From: Leucothrix pacifica
GTDB lineage: Bacteria > Pseudomonadota > Gammaproteobacteria > Thiotrichales > Thiotrichaceae
DNA length: 61,332 nucleotides
Assembly (NCBI RefSeq): GCF_003172875.1
Contig: NZ_QGKM01000014.1
Coordinates: forward strand, 1 to 61,332
Direction: 5' to 3'
The position numbers and the translations under genes were made by a program. The notes under the pieces were generated by a model. The model ran no database searches, was not told where the DNA came from, and saw nothing but the letters and a program-made list of their open reading frames with translations. Below, in pieces: positions 40,467 to 50,064 of the stretch; position 1 is the stretch's first letter; every line of letters begins with the position of its first letter.

Positions 40467-42647
40467 ATGAATCTGCGCCTGAAACTCATATTACCTTTTG
40501 CTTTACTGCTGGCAGCAGTTTACGCCTATAGCTCACTCTACATGATTCCGAGCTATATCGATCTTGCAAAAAGTAAACAACTCGAGCAAGAGTCAACCTA
40601 TGTCGACCTGCTATCCACCGCACTTCTGCCAGACTTACTGGAAAGTGACTTGGCCAATGTCTACAGTACGCTGGATACCGTGTTGTCTGAGCGAAAGCAT
40701 TGGTACTCACTGTCGCTTTTTAATGTGGATAAGGTGCGTATTTATCCTTTATCAGACCGCTATATTCCCAAAGATGCGGTGCTCGAATCGCTGGACCGGG
40801 ATGTCATTTTCAACGGCAAGTTTTACACTTCCATCAAGCTACAGTTGGATATCAATCATCAAATTCAGGAGGAAGTTGCCTACATCGCTAAAATCCAAAA
40901 TTCGGTGATGATCGTGTTGTTCTTAACCTTCTTAGCGATGTCTGTGTTTCTTGACATATTGATTAGAAAACCGATGGTTAAACTGGCCAAACTTGCCGAC
41001 AGAATAGCCCGAGGTGACTACCAATCAAAGCCTGTGATACACACCAAAGACGAGGTAGGTAAACTAGGTCAGTCTTTAGAGGCCATGCAACTGAAAATTC
41101 ATGAACGTGATCAGGAGATGAATCATTATTCAAATATCCAGGACACCATTCGCTTCATCCAAAGCAAATTCATCTCTGAGCAAGAAGCGACACACGTTTT
41201 TCTGGAATTACAGCGTAAAATTTTAAAGCTTACGCATTGCACAGCCGGCTTAATTGGTGAACTTATCCTGGACGATAAGCAGCAACCATATCTGTCCCCT
41301 CTCTCCACTGACAATAAATTACACCTTTACTCAGGGAGCACTGTCATCAAGATTGCGGATGACAACTATGAGCAGTACAACCAGGCCGACACCTTGATGA
41401 GTAAACTCATGTCTACAGGAAAACCGTTGATCGATAATGGGCCTGATATCCAGATGGAGCGCCTTGGCTTTCCTGTAGAAAGTGATGAAGCTGTTAAGAA
41501 TTTTCTGGGCTTGCCTCTATATACGGGTTATCAGTTTGTCGGTGTCTTGTGCCTGATTAATAATAAGACCAGCTTTGATCGTTCTATCTTTAATGATCTT
41601 GATGTCTTGCTGCAAACGCTGGCTCAGTTGATCGTTGCGTATCGTGAACGTAAAACCTTAATCGATAACGAAGCACGTCTGAGAATGGTTGTCGACAATG
41701 CGGTTGAGGGCATTATCTCAACCGATGAAAAAGGCACCATTACCAGCTTTAACTCGGCCGCTGAGCGTATCTTTGGATATAGCCAAAACCAGATGATTGG
41801 CGCAAATGTGATATCACTAATCCCTGAACACAACCATACCGGACACATTGAGGCCGTTAAATTTCTACTCGACAGTAATCTCAATATTCGTCAGGTTAAC
41901 AACGAGTTGGAAACAGACGGTCTTCATCGTAACGGTAAGCTCATTCCTTTGGAACTCTCAATTTCTAAAGTGGTGACTCAACAAGGCATGCAATATACCG
42001 GCATTGTCAGAGACATTACAGAGCGTAAACAACATGAAGAAGAACTCAGTCGTGCTTACAGCGAACTACAGCTAGCCCACGAACAACTGGAAGAACAAAA
42101 CCGCCGGGATGCCCTGACAGGACTGGCGAACCGTCGCCATCTCGATGAAGCGCTGCAACTGGAGTGGAAACGGGCGGAGCGTCAGGCCGACAGCCCCCTC
42201 AGCATTATTCTTTGTGATATCGACTATTTCAAACCGTATAACGATACTTATGGTCATCTTGAAGGTGATGAATGCTTGAGACAAGTTGCGCTGGCGATTA
42301 AAAACAGCTTTACTTGCGAAGTTGACCTGGTAGCGCGTTATGGGGGTGAAGAGTTTATGGTAGTGCTTCCGAATACACCTGGAGACTCTGCAACGCGTCA
42401 GGCAGAAAAAATGCGAAAGAACATCTGGGCACTTGCTCTGGAACATAAGTCTTCAAAAGTTGCCGCCAGAGTTAGCATCAGTGCAGGAGTGTATACGGTA
42501 ACCACCACGAAGCACCTATCACTGAACCAGTGTATAAACTTTGCTGATGAGTCCTTGTATCAGGCTAAGGCAGCAGGACGAAACCAAGTGATGCATTATG
42601 ACGCCATCAACGCTGAGATGTCTGCACCTGAACAGGACATCATTTAG
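40467..42647 (+). CDS. Membrane diguanylate cyclase with HAMP, GAF, PAS and GGDEF domains
   Basis: A 726-residue c-di-GMP synthase. TM1 is at about residues 7-25, a periplasmic region runs to about 145, TM2 is at about 148-166 (SVMIVLFLTFLAMSVFLDIL), and a HAMP-type linker follows (KPMVKLAKLADRIARGDYQ). A GAF-like domain (about 225-390), a PAS domain (LRMVVDNAVEGIISTDEKGTI..., with the IVRDITERK end) and a coiled coil lead to GGDEF. The active site is RYGGEEF (GGEEF 626-630). The inhibitory I-site RxxD is missing (CEVD there), so product feedback is unlikely. Co-transcribed with the PhnD-like protein. Confidence 0.92.
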   Translation: MNLRLKLILPFALLLAAVYAYSSLYMIPSYIDLAKSKQLEQESTYVDLLSTALLPDLLESDLANVYSTLDTVLSERKHWYSLSLFNVDKVRIYPLSDRYIPKDAVLESLDRDVIFNGKFYTSIKLQLDINHQIQEEVAYIAKIQNSVMIVLFLTFLAMSVFLDILIRKPMVKLAKLADRIARGDYQSKPVIHTKDEVGKLGQSLEAMQLKIHERDQEMNHYSNIQDTIRFIQSKFISEQEATHVFLELQRKILKLTHCTAGLIGELILDDKQQPYLSPLSTDNKLHLYSGSTVIKIADDNYEQYNQADTLMSKLMSTGKPLIDNGPDIQMERLGFPVESDEAVKNFLGLPLYTGYQFVGVLCLINNKTSFDRSIFNDLDVLLQTLAQLIVAYRERKTLIDNEARLRMVVDNAVEGIISTDEKGTITSFNSAAERIFGYSQNQMIGANVISLIPEHNHTGHIEAVKFLLDSNLNIRQVNNELETDGLHRNGKLIPLELSISKVVTQQGMQYTGIVRDITERKQHEEELSRAYSELQLAHEQLEEQNRRDALTGLANRRHLDEALQLEWKRAERQADSPLSIILCDIDYFKPYNDTYGHLEGDECLRQVALAIKNSFTCEVDLVARYGGEEFMVVLPNTPGDSATRQAEKMRKNIWALALEHKSSKVAARVSISAGVYTVTTTKHLSLNQCINFADESLYQAKAAGRNQVMHYDAINAEMSAPEQDII

Positions 42648-42704
42648 CACTTAAGCACTCATGACAACAACCGTTAAACGCTTATATCTGGTCAGCGCTT
42701 AGCT

Positions 42705-45545
42705 CTATACCGAACACTCATCCACTAAGTAAGCAATTGAGCGATACTGTCGCCCCGAATGCAAGGACAAACCAATTTCACAGGTACGGCTATTACTCAC
42801 TCCCGTGGCACAATTTTCAGGTATTTGCTGCTTTAAACGGGATAATGACGCCGCATTCAACTCAGGAACACTAAAGCCCTTATCCCCCGCAAAACCACAA
42901 CAGCCTTCTTCCTCAGGCTCAAATACTGACTCGGCACACAGCTTGGTTAAGTGACGTAAGGTGTTGTCCAAACCCATTTTTCTGGCACTGCAGGTAATGT
43001 GTAATGCCATAGGCTCAGGCTTTGGCGTAATGCTGAGATGTGGCAGTAAATACTGCTCGATAAAACCTGCGGTTTCTAATAATTTCAGTGGTTTTTCGAA
43101 CTGCTCGATCATCCTTAACGTACAAGGACTGGTATCGCACAGCACCGGATATTTACCCTGCTCACTGGCCTCCCACAACATCATTTCCAACTGTTTGGAG
43201 GATTGCTCCGCGGCCTCGGGATAACCTTTACTGGCAAATGGCATGCCGCAACACAGCTTATCGACCTTATCAGGAATAATCGCTTCAAACCCTGCCTTAT
43301 CCAATAAAGATGCCATCACTGTTTTAAGATCCCGGGATTCGCTATCGTTCACGCTTGATCCCATGCTTCGTGTAACGCAGGCGGGGAAATAGACCACTTT
43401 GCCATTACTCGCGGCCACCGAATTTGAGTGCGACGACCCGGTCACCGCTGCCGTTGCCTTATCAGCACCACGTGGCATATAAGGATGCCATGTTGGAATA
43501 TGCCCGGCAGACACTTTACTCATTCCACGACTGACTTTAGACAAACCAGACTCACCTAGTGCCTTGTAAGCAAGATTCGCTGACTTTAAGCCCATACGCG
43601 TTGCCGCAGTAATCGGTGCCATATTCTTTTGCACACCACTGGCTATTTTTGCTGACAAGTCACCATGGCGATCCGTTCTTAATTCACGCATCAACTCGCC
43701 CGTATTAATCTCTACCGGACAACGCGTCGCGCATAAACCATCTACCGCACAGGTATCAATCGCATCGTAATCCAGTGACTTAGCCCATGTTTTTGCCGCC
43801 TCATCCTGACCATCAGCTAGTAATCGCGCTTGCTCACGCACCGCAACGATCCGCTGTCGTGGTGTCAGTGTAAGATGCCGGGAGGGGCAAATCGGCTCAC
43901 AGAATCCGCACTCAATACAACGGTCTACCAAGTCATTTGCCGCTGGCATTGGCTTGAGGTTTTTCAGATGGATATCAGCATCTTCATTGAGAATCACACC
44001 AGGGTTTAATAGGTTCTCAGGGTCAAACAGATGCTTCAATGACCACATCAATTGATACGCATCTTTCCCCCACTCCATCTCTACAAATGGCGCCATATTA
44101 CGGCCAGTGCCGTGCTCTGCTTTTAGTGATCCGCCGTACTTAACTGCCACCAATTCAGCAACATCATGCATAAAGCCAGCATAACGATCGACTTCAGCTT
44201 GCGTACTAAAATCCTGTGTAAACACAAAGTGCAGATTACCTTCCAGCGCATGACCAAAGATAATCGCTTCGTTGTAATGATATTTTTCAAATAAAGCCTG
44301 CAGCTCTCGGGTACCACGTGCCAATGACTCTATGGGGAACGCCACGTCTTCGATAATTACAGTGGTGCCTTTTTCACGCACCGCACCCACCGCCGGGAAC
44401 AATCCTTTACGGATATTCCAAAGTCGTGTGTACTCCGCAGGGTCGGTACTGAACTCAGCAGGCATTAACAAGTTTTGGCCTGACAAGCACTGCTGCACTT
44501 CAACGATTCGGGCAGTTAAGGCATCAGCCGACCCACCCCGTACATCAATTAACAATGCAGCAGCTTCATTGTCCAAGGTTTTAAGTCGCTCCGGCATGCC
44601 CGGTTTATCTTGCACCGACCGAAGCCCCGCACGATCCATCAACTCAACCGCGTCAACCGGCTCAGACTTCAACGCCGCAACAGCATTGCAAGCATCTTCA
44701 ATGTTTGGGAACAAGACTAATGCAGTCGCCTTGTTGGCGTAATCTGGAACCGTGTTATAGGTAATTTCTGAGATGAAGCCCAGCGTACCCTCTGAACCAA
44801 TCATCAGATGCTCAAGAATATCAATTGGCTGCTCATAATCCACCAACGCATTCAGGCTATAGCCGGTGGTGTTTTTCAGGCGAAATTTATGGCGTATTTT
44901 CTCACTTAGCGCCTTATCAGACTGGACTTTCTTTGCCAGTTCAGACAGCCCTTGCAACAACTCACCATGTGACTGAGCAAAGTACTCACGACTTTTTTCA
45001 TCACGTGTGTCCAGTACCATGCCGTCAGCGAATACAACCCGCATTCCCGCTAAGGTACGGTAACTATTGTGTGCAGTTCCGCAACACATACCGCTGGCAT
45101 TATTGGCTGCGATACCACCAATTTTAGCAGTGGCAATAGAGGCAGGATCAGGGCCGATTTTACGGCCTAGTGGCGCGAGATACTTATTCGCTTGTGCGCC
45201 GATAATACCCGGCTGCAAGGTAATCCGCTGCCCGGCCTCGTGAATGGTAAACTTACGCCAACTGTCCCCTTCCAATACCACCAGCACCGAATCCGTTACC
45301 GATTGCCCGGATAAGCTGGTTCCGGCAGCACGAAAGGTGACAGATATATTATTCTGCCGCGCCAGCCTCAGAACATTGACCACCTCTGCCTCATCGACAA
45401 CTTTCACCACCACCTTAGGAATCAGGCGGTAAAAACTGGCATCAGTGCCATAAGTCAGGCAATGCAACTCATCACGAAACACCCGGCTTTCGGGAATCCT
45501 TTCTGATAAGGAGTCACAAAAAGTATCGTAATTAGTGGTGGTCAT
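42705..45545 (-). CDS. dld: FAD- and Fe-S-binding D-lactate dehydrogenase (Dld2-like fusion)
   Basis: A 946-residue fusion. The N-terminal half is a GlcD-type FAD oxidase: TFRAAGTSLSGQSVTD and GPDPASIATAKIGGIAANNASGMCCGT are FAD-binding, with LKAEHGTGRNMAPFVEMEWG near residue 480. A ferredoxin-like section has CIECGFCEPICPS and CAVDGLCATRCPVEI. The C-terminal third has CCG-type cysteine domains (DKLCCGMPFASKG, EGCCGFAGDKGF). This is the layout of quinone-linked D-lactate dehydrogenases and related D-2-hydroxyacid enzymes. Its place by a lactate-type regulator, TRAP transporter and LldEFG supports D-lactate, although D-2-hydroxyglutarate remains possible. Confidence 0.85.
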   Translation of the reverse strand: MTTTNYDTFCDSLSERIPESRVFRDELHCLTYGTDASFYRLIPKVVVKVVDEAEVVNVLRLARQNNISVTFRAAGTSLSGQSVTDSVLVVLEGDSWRKFTIHEAGQRITLQPGIIGAQANKYLAPLGRKIGPDPASIATAKIGGIAANNASGMCCGTAHNSYRTLAGMRVVFADGMVLDTRDEKSREYFAQSHGELLQGLSELAKKVQSDKALSEKIRHKFRLKNTTGYSLNALVDYEQPIDILEHLMIGSEGTLGFISEITYNTVPDYANKATALVLFPNIEDACNAVAALKSEPVDAVELMDRAGLRSVQDKPGMPERLKTLDNEAAALLIDVRGGSADALTARIVEVQQCLSGQNLLMPAEFSTDPAEYTRLWNIRKGLFPAVGAVREKGTTVIIEDVAFPIESLARGTRELQALFEKYHYNEAIIFGHALEGNLHFVFTQDFSTQAEVDRYAGFMHDVAELVAVKYGGSLKAEHGTGRNMAPFVEMEWGKDAYQLMWSLKHLFDPENLLNPGVILNEDADIHLKNLKPMPAANDLVDRCIECGFCEPICPSRHLTLTPRQRIVAVREQARLLADGQDEAAKTWAKSLDYDAIDTCAVDGLCATRCPVEINTGELMRELRTDRHGDLSAKIASGVQKNMAPITAATRMGLKSANLAYKALGESGLSKVSRGMSKVSAGHIPTWHPYMPRGADKATAAVTGSSHSNSVAASNGKVVYFPACVTRSMGSSVNDSESRDLKTVMASLLDKAGFEAIIPDKVDKLCCGMPFASKGYPEAAEQSSKQLEMMLWEASEQGKYPVLCDTSPCTLRMIEQFEKPLKLLETAGFIEQYLLPHLSITPKPEPMALHITCSARKMGLDNTLRHLTKLCAESVFEPEEEGCCGFAGDKGFSVPELNAASLSRLKQQIPENCATGVSNSRTCEIGLSLHSGRQYRSIAYLVDECSV

Positions 45546-45630
45546 TGAGTGTACTCCAAGTTTTCAGATACGGTGATCCGACGCCTGATCACCTTTAAAT
45601 TGATTGAGTCATTCTATTTTCGACGTCAGG

Positions 45631-45645
45631 CATGGTCTTGCCAAG
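45631..45645 (-). promoter_or_regulatory. LldR-like operator before the D-lactate dehydrogenase
   Basis: The minus strand reads CTTGGCAAGACCATG, sharing TTGG-AAGACCA with the palindrome before lldR (49278-49292). It lies 86-100 bases before the dld start, a suitable place for control by the FadR-family regulator. Confidence 0.5.
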
Positions 45646-45732
45646 TCTGTGAGTGCCTAAATATAAAAGTATTGCCCACAGCCGTTAGTAAAACACATAC
45701 CTGACTTCGTGATTGCGCTCTAACGCGCTAAG

Positions 45733-47124
45733 CTAATTACCATAAGCCACAGAGGGTAGCCATGTAACCAATGCAGGGAACATAAATACCAGCGCGAGAC
45801 CAATCATCTGCAAGATAACAAACGGAATAACTCCTTTGTAAATATCCAGCAATGTAACACCAGGAGGACACACACCTTTCAGATAGAATAAGGCAAACCC
45901 AACTGGTGGCGTCAGGAAAGATGTTTGTAAAGTCACAGCGACCAGCAAGGCAAACCAGACCAATTCCGGCTTATCCACCACACCGTAACCATCAACTCCC
46001 AAGTCCAGACCAGACACAACGGGTGCCAGTAAGGGTAGCATAATCAGGGTGATTTCGATCCAATCGAGGAAGAATCCCAACAAGAAAACAATCAGCAGAA
46101 TAAACAGGATCAAACCCATATCACCAAATGGCAATCCGGTTAATACGTCTTCAATCAGCTCATCTCCGCCTAATTCACGCAGGACTAATGCAAATACAGT
46201 CGCACCCACAAAAATAGCGAAGATGTAACCTGCGGTGTTGAACGTGTTAATCACGACTTCTTTAAGCACAGCGAAGTCCAGACGGCGATACATCATCGCC
46301 ATAATCGTCGCGCCGATTGCCCCAATACCAGAGGCCTCGGTGACCGTGGCAATACCTGCAAAGATCGAACCCAGAACGGCCAGAATTAATATCGCAGGTG
46401 GGATGATATCTAAGAACACACGCCCAACCAGCGACCATTCATTGACGGGTTCTTGGTTCTCAGCCAGTGGTACATTGTTGGGTTTAATCAGACCGTAGAT
46501 AAAGATATAGCCGATATACAATACACCGAGCAACAAGCCGGGGAATACTGCCCCCATAAACAAGTCACCCACCGACAAGGCCATTTGGTCACCCATGATG
46601 ACCAGCATAATGCTGGGTGGAATCAGGATACCTAAACAACCCGCACTGGCCACAGTACCCAGCGCAATACTCTTACTGTAGTTTTGATTAAGCATAACCG
46701 GCAGTGACATCAGACCCAGCAATACCACCGAGGCACCGATAATACCGGTTGATGCAGCCAGAATGACACCGATCAGCGTTACCGTAATCGCCAGACCACC
46801 ACGCACATTACCGAATAAACGCTGCATGGAATGCATCATGCGTTCAGCAACACCGGACTTATCCAGCATCAAGCCCATAAAGATAAACATGGGCAAAGCA
46901 ACCAATACCCAGTTATCCATGACACCATAAATACGCCCGACTGCAAGCCCCAACACGTTGTAATCAAGGCCGGTAATAGTGTCTAAATAAATATCCGAAA
47001 AATAACCAACAGCGGTAAACAAAATTGCTACACCACCCAATACCCATGCGACCGGATAACCGATGAATAGCAGCAACATGAACGTGCCGAACATCGCGAT
47101 AACTAAAATCTCACTGACTTCCAT
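45733..47124 (-). CDS. dctM: TRAP transporter large permease, DctM
   Basis: A 463-residue membrane protein with about 12 hydrophobic segments, the Na+-coupled large subunit of a tripartite transporter. Family marks are ILVIAMFGTFMLLLFIGYPVAWVLGG, NWVLVALPMFIFMGLMLDKSG, GIIGASVVLLGLMSLPVML and SAGCLGILIPPSIMLVIMGD. At the end are FFLDWIEITLIMLPLLAPV and QTSFLTPPVGFALFYLKGV. Its ATG overlaps the dctQ stop by one base (TAATG). Last gene of dctPQM; the substrate is probably a 2-hydroxy or 2-oxo acid such as lactate, by context. Confidence 0.93.
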   Translation of the reverse strand: MEVSEILVIAMFGTFMLLLFIGYPVAWVLGGVAILFTAVGYFSDIYLDTITGLDYNVLGLAVGRIYGVMDNWVLVALPMFIFMGLMLDKSGVAERMMHSMQRLFGNVRGGLAITVTLIGVILAASTGIIGASVVLLGLMSLPVMLNQNYSKSIALGTVASAGCLGILIPPSIMLVIMGDQMALSVGDLFMGAVFPGLLLGVLYIGYIFIYGLIKPNNVPLAENQEPVNEWSLVGRVFLDIIPPAILILAVLGSIFAGIATVTEASGIGAIGATIMAMMYRRLDFAVLKEVVINTFNTAGYIFAIFVGATVFALVLRELGGDELIEDVLTGLPFGDMGLILFILLIVFLLGFFLDWIEITLIMLPLLAPVVSGLDLGVDGYGVVDKPELVWFALLVAVTLQTSFLTPPVGFALFYLKGVCPPGVTLLDIYKGVIPFVILQMIGLALVFMFPALVTWLPSVAYGN

Positions 47125-47759
47125 TAGTGCTTCTCCTCAGTGGATGTTTCGTTCTGGTGCGCTTGTACTGAAAACATGTGACGTAACAAAGAAATGCGTC
47201 CCGACGGCTCCGCAGGTTGCGGCGCATCATGGTCGTGACGGAATAAAACAAAGGACTGAATCAATCGCGCGATACCAGCAACGATCAACAAGAAAAAGCT
47301 CACCGGAATGACACTTTTAATGATCCAACGATGCGACAAACCCTGCGGACTGGAGGATGCCTCGTTCATCGCATAAGAATCCCAAACCCACTCCAGACTG
47401 TGATGAAAAATCACAATCGCAAATGGCAATAACAGGAACAGCAATCCAAATATCTCAATCGCATACTGCAATTTTCTTGGGAATTTTGAATGTAGAATGT
47501 CCACTCTGATGTGGCTGTTTTTAACAACGCCATAACTGAGGCCAAACATAATGCCGACCGCATACAGATACCATGTCAGCTCCTCCAGTGTGACCATTGC
47601 CTGATTCATGCCGTAGCGCATAAATACCGAAGCCAGAATCACAGCGATTAAAATTACATTGACCCAAGCGGCAAGATTACCTATCCGCTCGACAAAACTA
47701 TTGAGTTTCTCAACCACCGGAATCCGGTAAGTAGAAACTGCTGCAGTGCCTGCACCCAT
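47124..47759 (-). CDS. dctQ: TRAP transporter small permease, DctQ
   Basis: A 211-residue four-helix membrane protein, longer than many DctQ. Family phrases are AWVNVILIAVILASVFMRYGMN, VTLEELTWYLYAVGIMFGLSYGVVKNSHIRVDIL and LQYAIEIFGLLFLLLPFAIVIFHHSLEWVWDSY. The C-terminal cytoplasmic tail of about 45 residues (RHDHDAPQPAEPS...) is extra. AAGGAGA precedes the ATG. It partners DctM and takes substrate from DctP. Confidence 0.9.
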   Translation of the reverse strand: MGAGTAAVSTYRIPVVEKLNSFVERIGNLAAWVNVILIAVILASVFMRYGMNQAMVTLEELTWYLYAVGIMFGLSYGVVKNSHIRVDILHSKFPRKLQYAIEIFGLLFLLLPFAIVIFHHSLEWVWDSYAMNEASSSPQGLSHRWIIKSVIPVSFFLLIVAGIARLIQSFVLFRHDHDAPQPAEPSGRISLLRHMFSVQAHQNETSTEEKH

Positions 47760-47909
47760 CGCACTCTCCTTTTGAAGACTTGATCTTCACTTCACTACAT
47801 AACGGAAAATCCGGTATTTATCTCACCTAGTCTCAAGCTACACCTGAATACTCGATTTGAAACAAACCACAGACTCCTTTTCGGTCTCACTGATAAAGCT
47901 AAGTGAGAG

Positions 47910-47950
47910 TCAGATACCTAATTCGCAATAACAACAAAGCAGGCATCTGA
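47910..47950 (-). other. Intercistronic hairpin between dctP and dctQ
   Basis: TCAGATACCT (47910-47919) and AGGCATCTGA (47941-47950) pair over 10 bases with one G-U-type mismatch. It follows the dctP stop by 14 bases and probably protects the binding-protein message, as in the ABC operon at 26247. Confidence 0.5.
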
Positions 47951-47963
47951 CAGACCAGCTTAA

Positions 47964-49037
47964 TTACTCAGCTTTAGCACGTGGTAAATAGCCAGTTGCA
48001 CCCCATATCGCATAACCTTCCCGGAACGTCGCAAGGTTATCCCAGATCGCTTTAAACTCAGGGTCTTTTGCGGACTCTTCCACAACCACTTCGTCCCACT
48101 TGCTCTTAAATGCACCCAGCATCTCATCAGACCACACGCGGTTTTCAACGCCGTTCTTCACGTTCTCCTGCATCACAGGGAACTGCATAGACTCACCCAT
48201 CGCGAATGCATCAAGAATCGCCGCTTTACAGGTCGTCTCGATCTGGTTTTGCTGGCCTTTGCTCATGTCTTTCCACGTGTCACCGTTGATGATCAACTCA
48301 AACAACGTTGTTGGCTGGTGCCATCCAGGGAAGTAGTTGTACTTCAGGATCTTGTGGAAACCGAGGTTCTTATCGATCGCAGGCATAGAGAACTCAGTCG
48401 CATCGATCGCGCCTTTTTCCAATGCAGGGAAAATTTCTTTTGACGATAACAAGCTCGTCGATACACCCAACTTTTCCATCACCAATGCACCCAGACCGAA
48501 GAAGCGCATGCGCAAACCTTCTAAATCTTCCGGCTTATCGATTGGCTTTGAGAACCAGCCTGAAGTCTCAGGAGCAACCGTTCCACAAGGAATCGCATGA
48601 ACGTTCAGATTCTTCTTCTCGTACATTTCCTGCCACATTTTGCGGCCGTCACCGTAGTAAACCCACGCCAGGAACTCACCGAAGTCTGGACCGAACGGAA
48701 CGGCTGAGAAAATCGCTGCGCCATTACCCAATACGCCCGTGTTGTAACCCGGAGTGGTGTAACCCGCATTGACCTGACCTTTACTGACTGCCTGCAGAAT
48801 TTCTTTAGGTGGGATTAATTTGCCCGGCTCGTAGACTTTTACTTTTACAGTGCTGTCTTGAGCTTTTAGATTATCAGCCAACCATTTAGGCGTTGTTCCT
48901 AAACCAGGCAGGTGTGTACCAAAATAAACAGGCAGTTTTAACAGAACTTTCTTATCTTTTGCGTGTGCAACTGCTGACCCACCTAATGCCGCAGCGATAG
49001 CAACACTCATTGCTACCTTAGTCAGTTTTTGAAACAT
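47964..49037 (-). CDS. dctP: TRAP transporter periplasmic binding protein, DctP
   Basis: A 357-residue binding protein with signal peptide (MFQKLTKVAMSVAIAAALGG..., cleavage near AHA). The mature part has LPVYFGTHLPGLGTTPKWLADNL, VKVYEPGKLIPPKEILQAVSKGQVNAGYTTPGY, and the conserved PIDKPEDLEGLRMRFFGLGALVMEKLGVS (the Arg in LRMR anchors the substrate carboxylate). EFSMPAIDKNLGFHK and WHQPTTLFELIIN resemble 2-oxoacid/lactate-binding TRAP proteins. It leads the dctPQM operon, divergent from the regulator, with operators in the gap. Confidence 0.9.
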   Translation of the reverse strand: MFQKLTKVAMSVAIAAALGGSAVAHAKDKKVLLKLPVYFGTHLPGLGTTPKWLADNLKAQDSTVKVKVYEPGKLIPPKEILQAVSKGQVNAGYTTPGYNTGVLGNGAAIFSAVPFGPDFGEFLAWVYYGDGRKMWQEMYEKKNLNVHAIPCGTVAPETSGWFSKPIDKPEDLEGLRMRFFGLGALVMEKLGVSTSLLSSKEIFPALEKGAIDATEFSMPAIDKNLGFHKILKYNYFPGWHQPTTLFELIINGDTWKDMSKGQQNQIETTCKAAILDAFAMGESMQFPVMQENVKNGVENRVWSDEMLGAFKSKWDEVVVEESAKDPEFKAIWDNLATFREGYAIWGATGYLPRAKAE

Positions 49038-49067
49038 GATTGCTCCTCATCGTGTTAACTAAAAAAC

Positions 49068-49090
49068 TTACCAATTAATTGAATTGGTAA
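49068..49090. promoter_or_regulatory. Inverted repeat in the dctP upstream region
   Basis: TTACCAATT and AATTGGTAA are perfect 9-bp arms with spacer AATTG. The arms carry the TTGGT half-site of FadR/LldR-type regulators in outward orientation. It lies 31-53 bases before dctP. Confidence 0.5.
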
Positions 49091-49105
49091 ACTGGTAAGT
49101 CCAAA
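49091..49105. promoter_or_regulatory. Degenerate LldR-like operator before dctP
   Basis: ACTGGTAAGTCCAAA keeps CTGGTAAG-CCAA of the palindrome found before the regulator gene. It adjoins the inverted repeat at 49068-49090. Confidence 0.5.
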
Positions 49106-49277
49106 TATTCTCAACGCTAAGTCATCAAATTGTCAACCGAAAAATTATGAACAAGGTTTAAAGAGACGCCAAAAATAACTATTAATCTAGTAGTTTCATA
49201 AACTTAAGAGTCAATAAATTTTATCTTTAATAGGGCTATTGCATTCCTGTTTCGGACTTATTAGAATGATTTCACAA

Positions 49278-49292
49278 ATTGGTAAGACCAAT
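49278..49292. promoter_or_regulatory. LldR/PdhR-type operator before the regulator gene
   Basis: ATTGGTAAGACCAAT is a 15-bp palindrome with the central AAG, fitting the TTGGTnnnACCAA rule of GntR/FadR-family regulators such as PdhR and LldR. It ends 13 bases before the regulator ATG, so binding should block its own transcription. Confidence 0.75.
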
Positions 49293-49305
49293 AGTTGAGG
49301 GAGTC

Positions 49306-50064
49306 ATGAAAAAACCACGTCTGTCAGAACGCATCGCCGAACAACTTGAAAGCATGATTTTAGATGGCAGTCTAAAGCCGGGTGACCGCCTGCCAGCCGA
49401 ACGTGTTTTATCCGAACGGCTGGAAGTGTCACGCCCTTCCCTGCGCGAAGCGATTCAAAAATTGATTAGTAAGGGACTGCTATTTACCCGACCGGGTGGC
49501 GGCACTTTTGTAAAAAACAGCATCGCCACCAGCTTTAATGATCCAATGGTTGCGATGTTTCGGGAGAACCCGGAATACCGCTTTGACGTACTGGAAATTC
49601 GTCATGCACTGGAAGGAAACGCTGCGTTTTATGCCGCTTTGCGCGCAACGGATGATGACAAAGTACGCATCCGCAGCAACTATGAGCAAATGATCAAATT
49701 GCACGGCAGCAAAGACCCAATGGATGAGGCACGGGCCGATGCTGCCTTTCATTTATCCATCGTAGAAGCCTCTCATAATCTGGTTCTGCTGCACGTGATG
49801 CGTGGACTGTTTGAGCTCTTACAAAACAGTATCACCCACAACCTTGACAAGCTTTACACCATCCCACGCGTGTTCGATCCGCTTAGCGCGCAACACAAAG
49901 AACTGATGGAAGCCGTGGCTGAAGGCCGTCCGGAAGATGCCCGCAAAGCGGCACAGCATCACCTCGCCTTCGTTGAAGATTCCATCAAAGAAATTGACGC
50001 TGAAGAAGCCCGTAAAATCCGCTCTCTCAACCGTATGAACATCCTCGGAGAAACACCAAAATGA
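49306..50064 (+). CDS. lldR: GntR/FadR-family regulator, LldR-like
   Basis: A 252-residue regulator. The winged helix reads LSERIAEQLESMILDGSLKPGDRLPAERVLSERLEVSRPSLREAIQKLISKGLLFTRPGGGTFV. The C-terminal FCD effector domain has EIRHALEGNAAFYAALRAT, ADAAFHLSIVEASHN (metal-binding His) and LSAQHKELMEAVAEGRPEDARKAAQHHL. This is the form of LldR, PdhR and GlcC. The ATG at 49306 follows GAGGGAG; an open frame upstream runs through the operator and is not used. It overlaps lldE by 4 bases (ATGA). It probably represses the lactate genes until lactate is present. Confidence 0.88.
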   Translation: MKKPRLSERIAEQLESMILDGSLKPGDRLPAERVLSERLEVSRPSLREAIQKLISKGLLFTRPGGGTFVKNSIATSFNDPMVAMFRENPEYRFDVLEIRHALEGNAAFYAALRATDDDKVRIRSNYEQMIKLHGSKDPMDEARADAAFHLSIVEASHNLVLLHVMRGLFELLQNSITHNLDKLYTIPRVFDPLSAQHKELMEAVAEGRPEDARKAAQHHLAFVEDSIKEIDAEEARKIRSLNRMNILGETPK

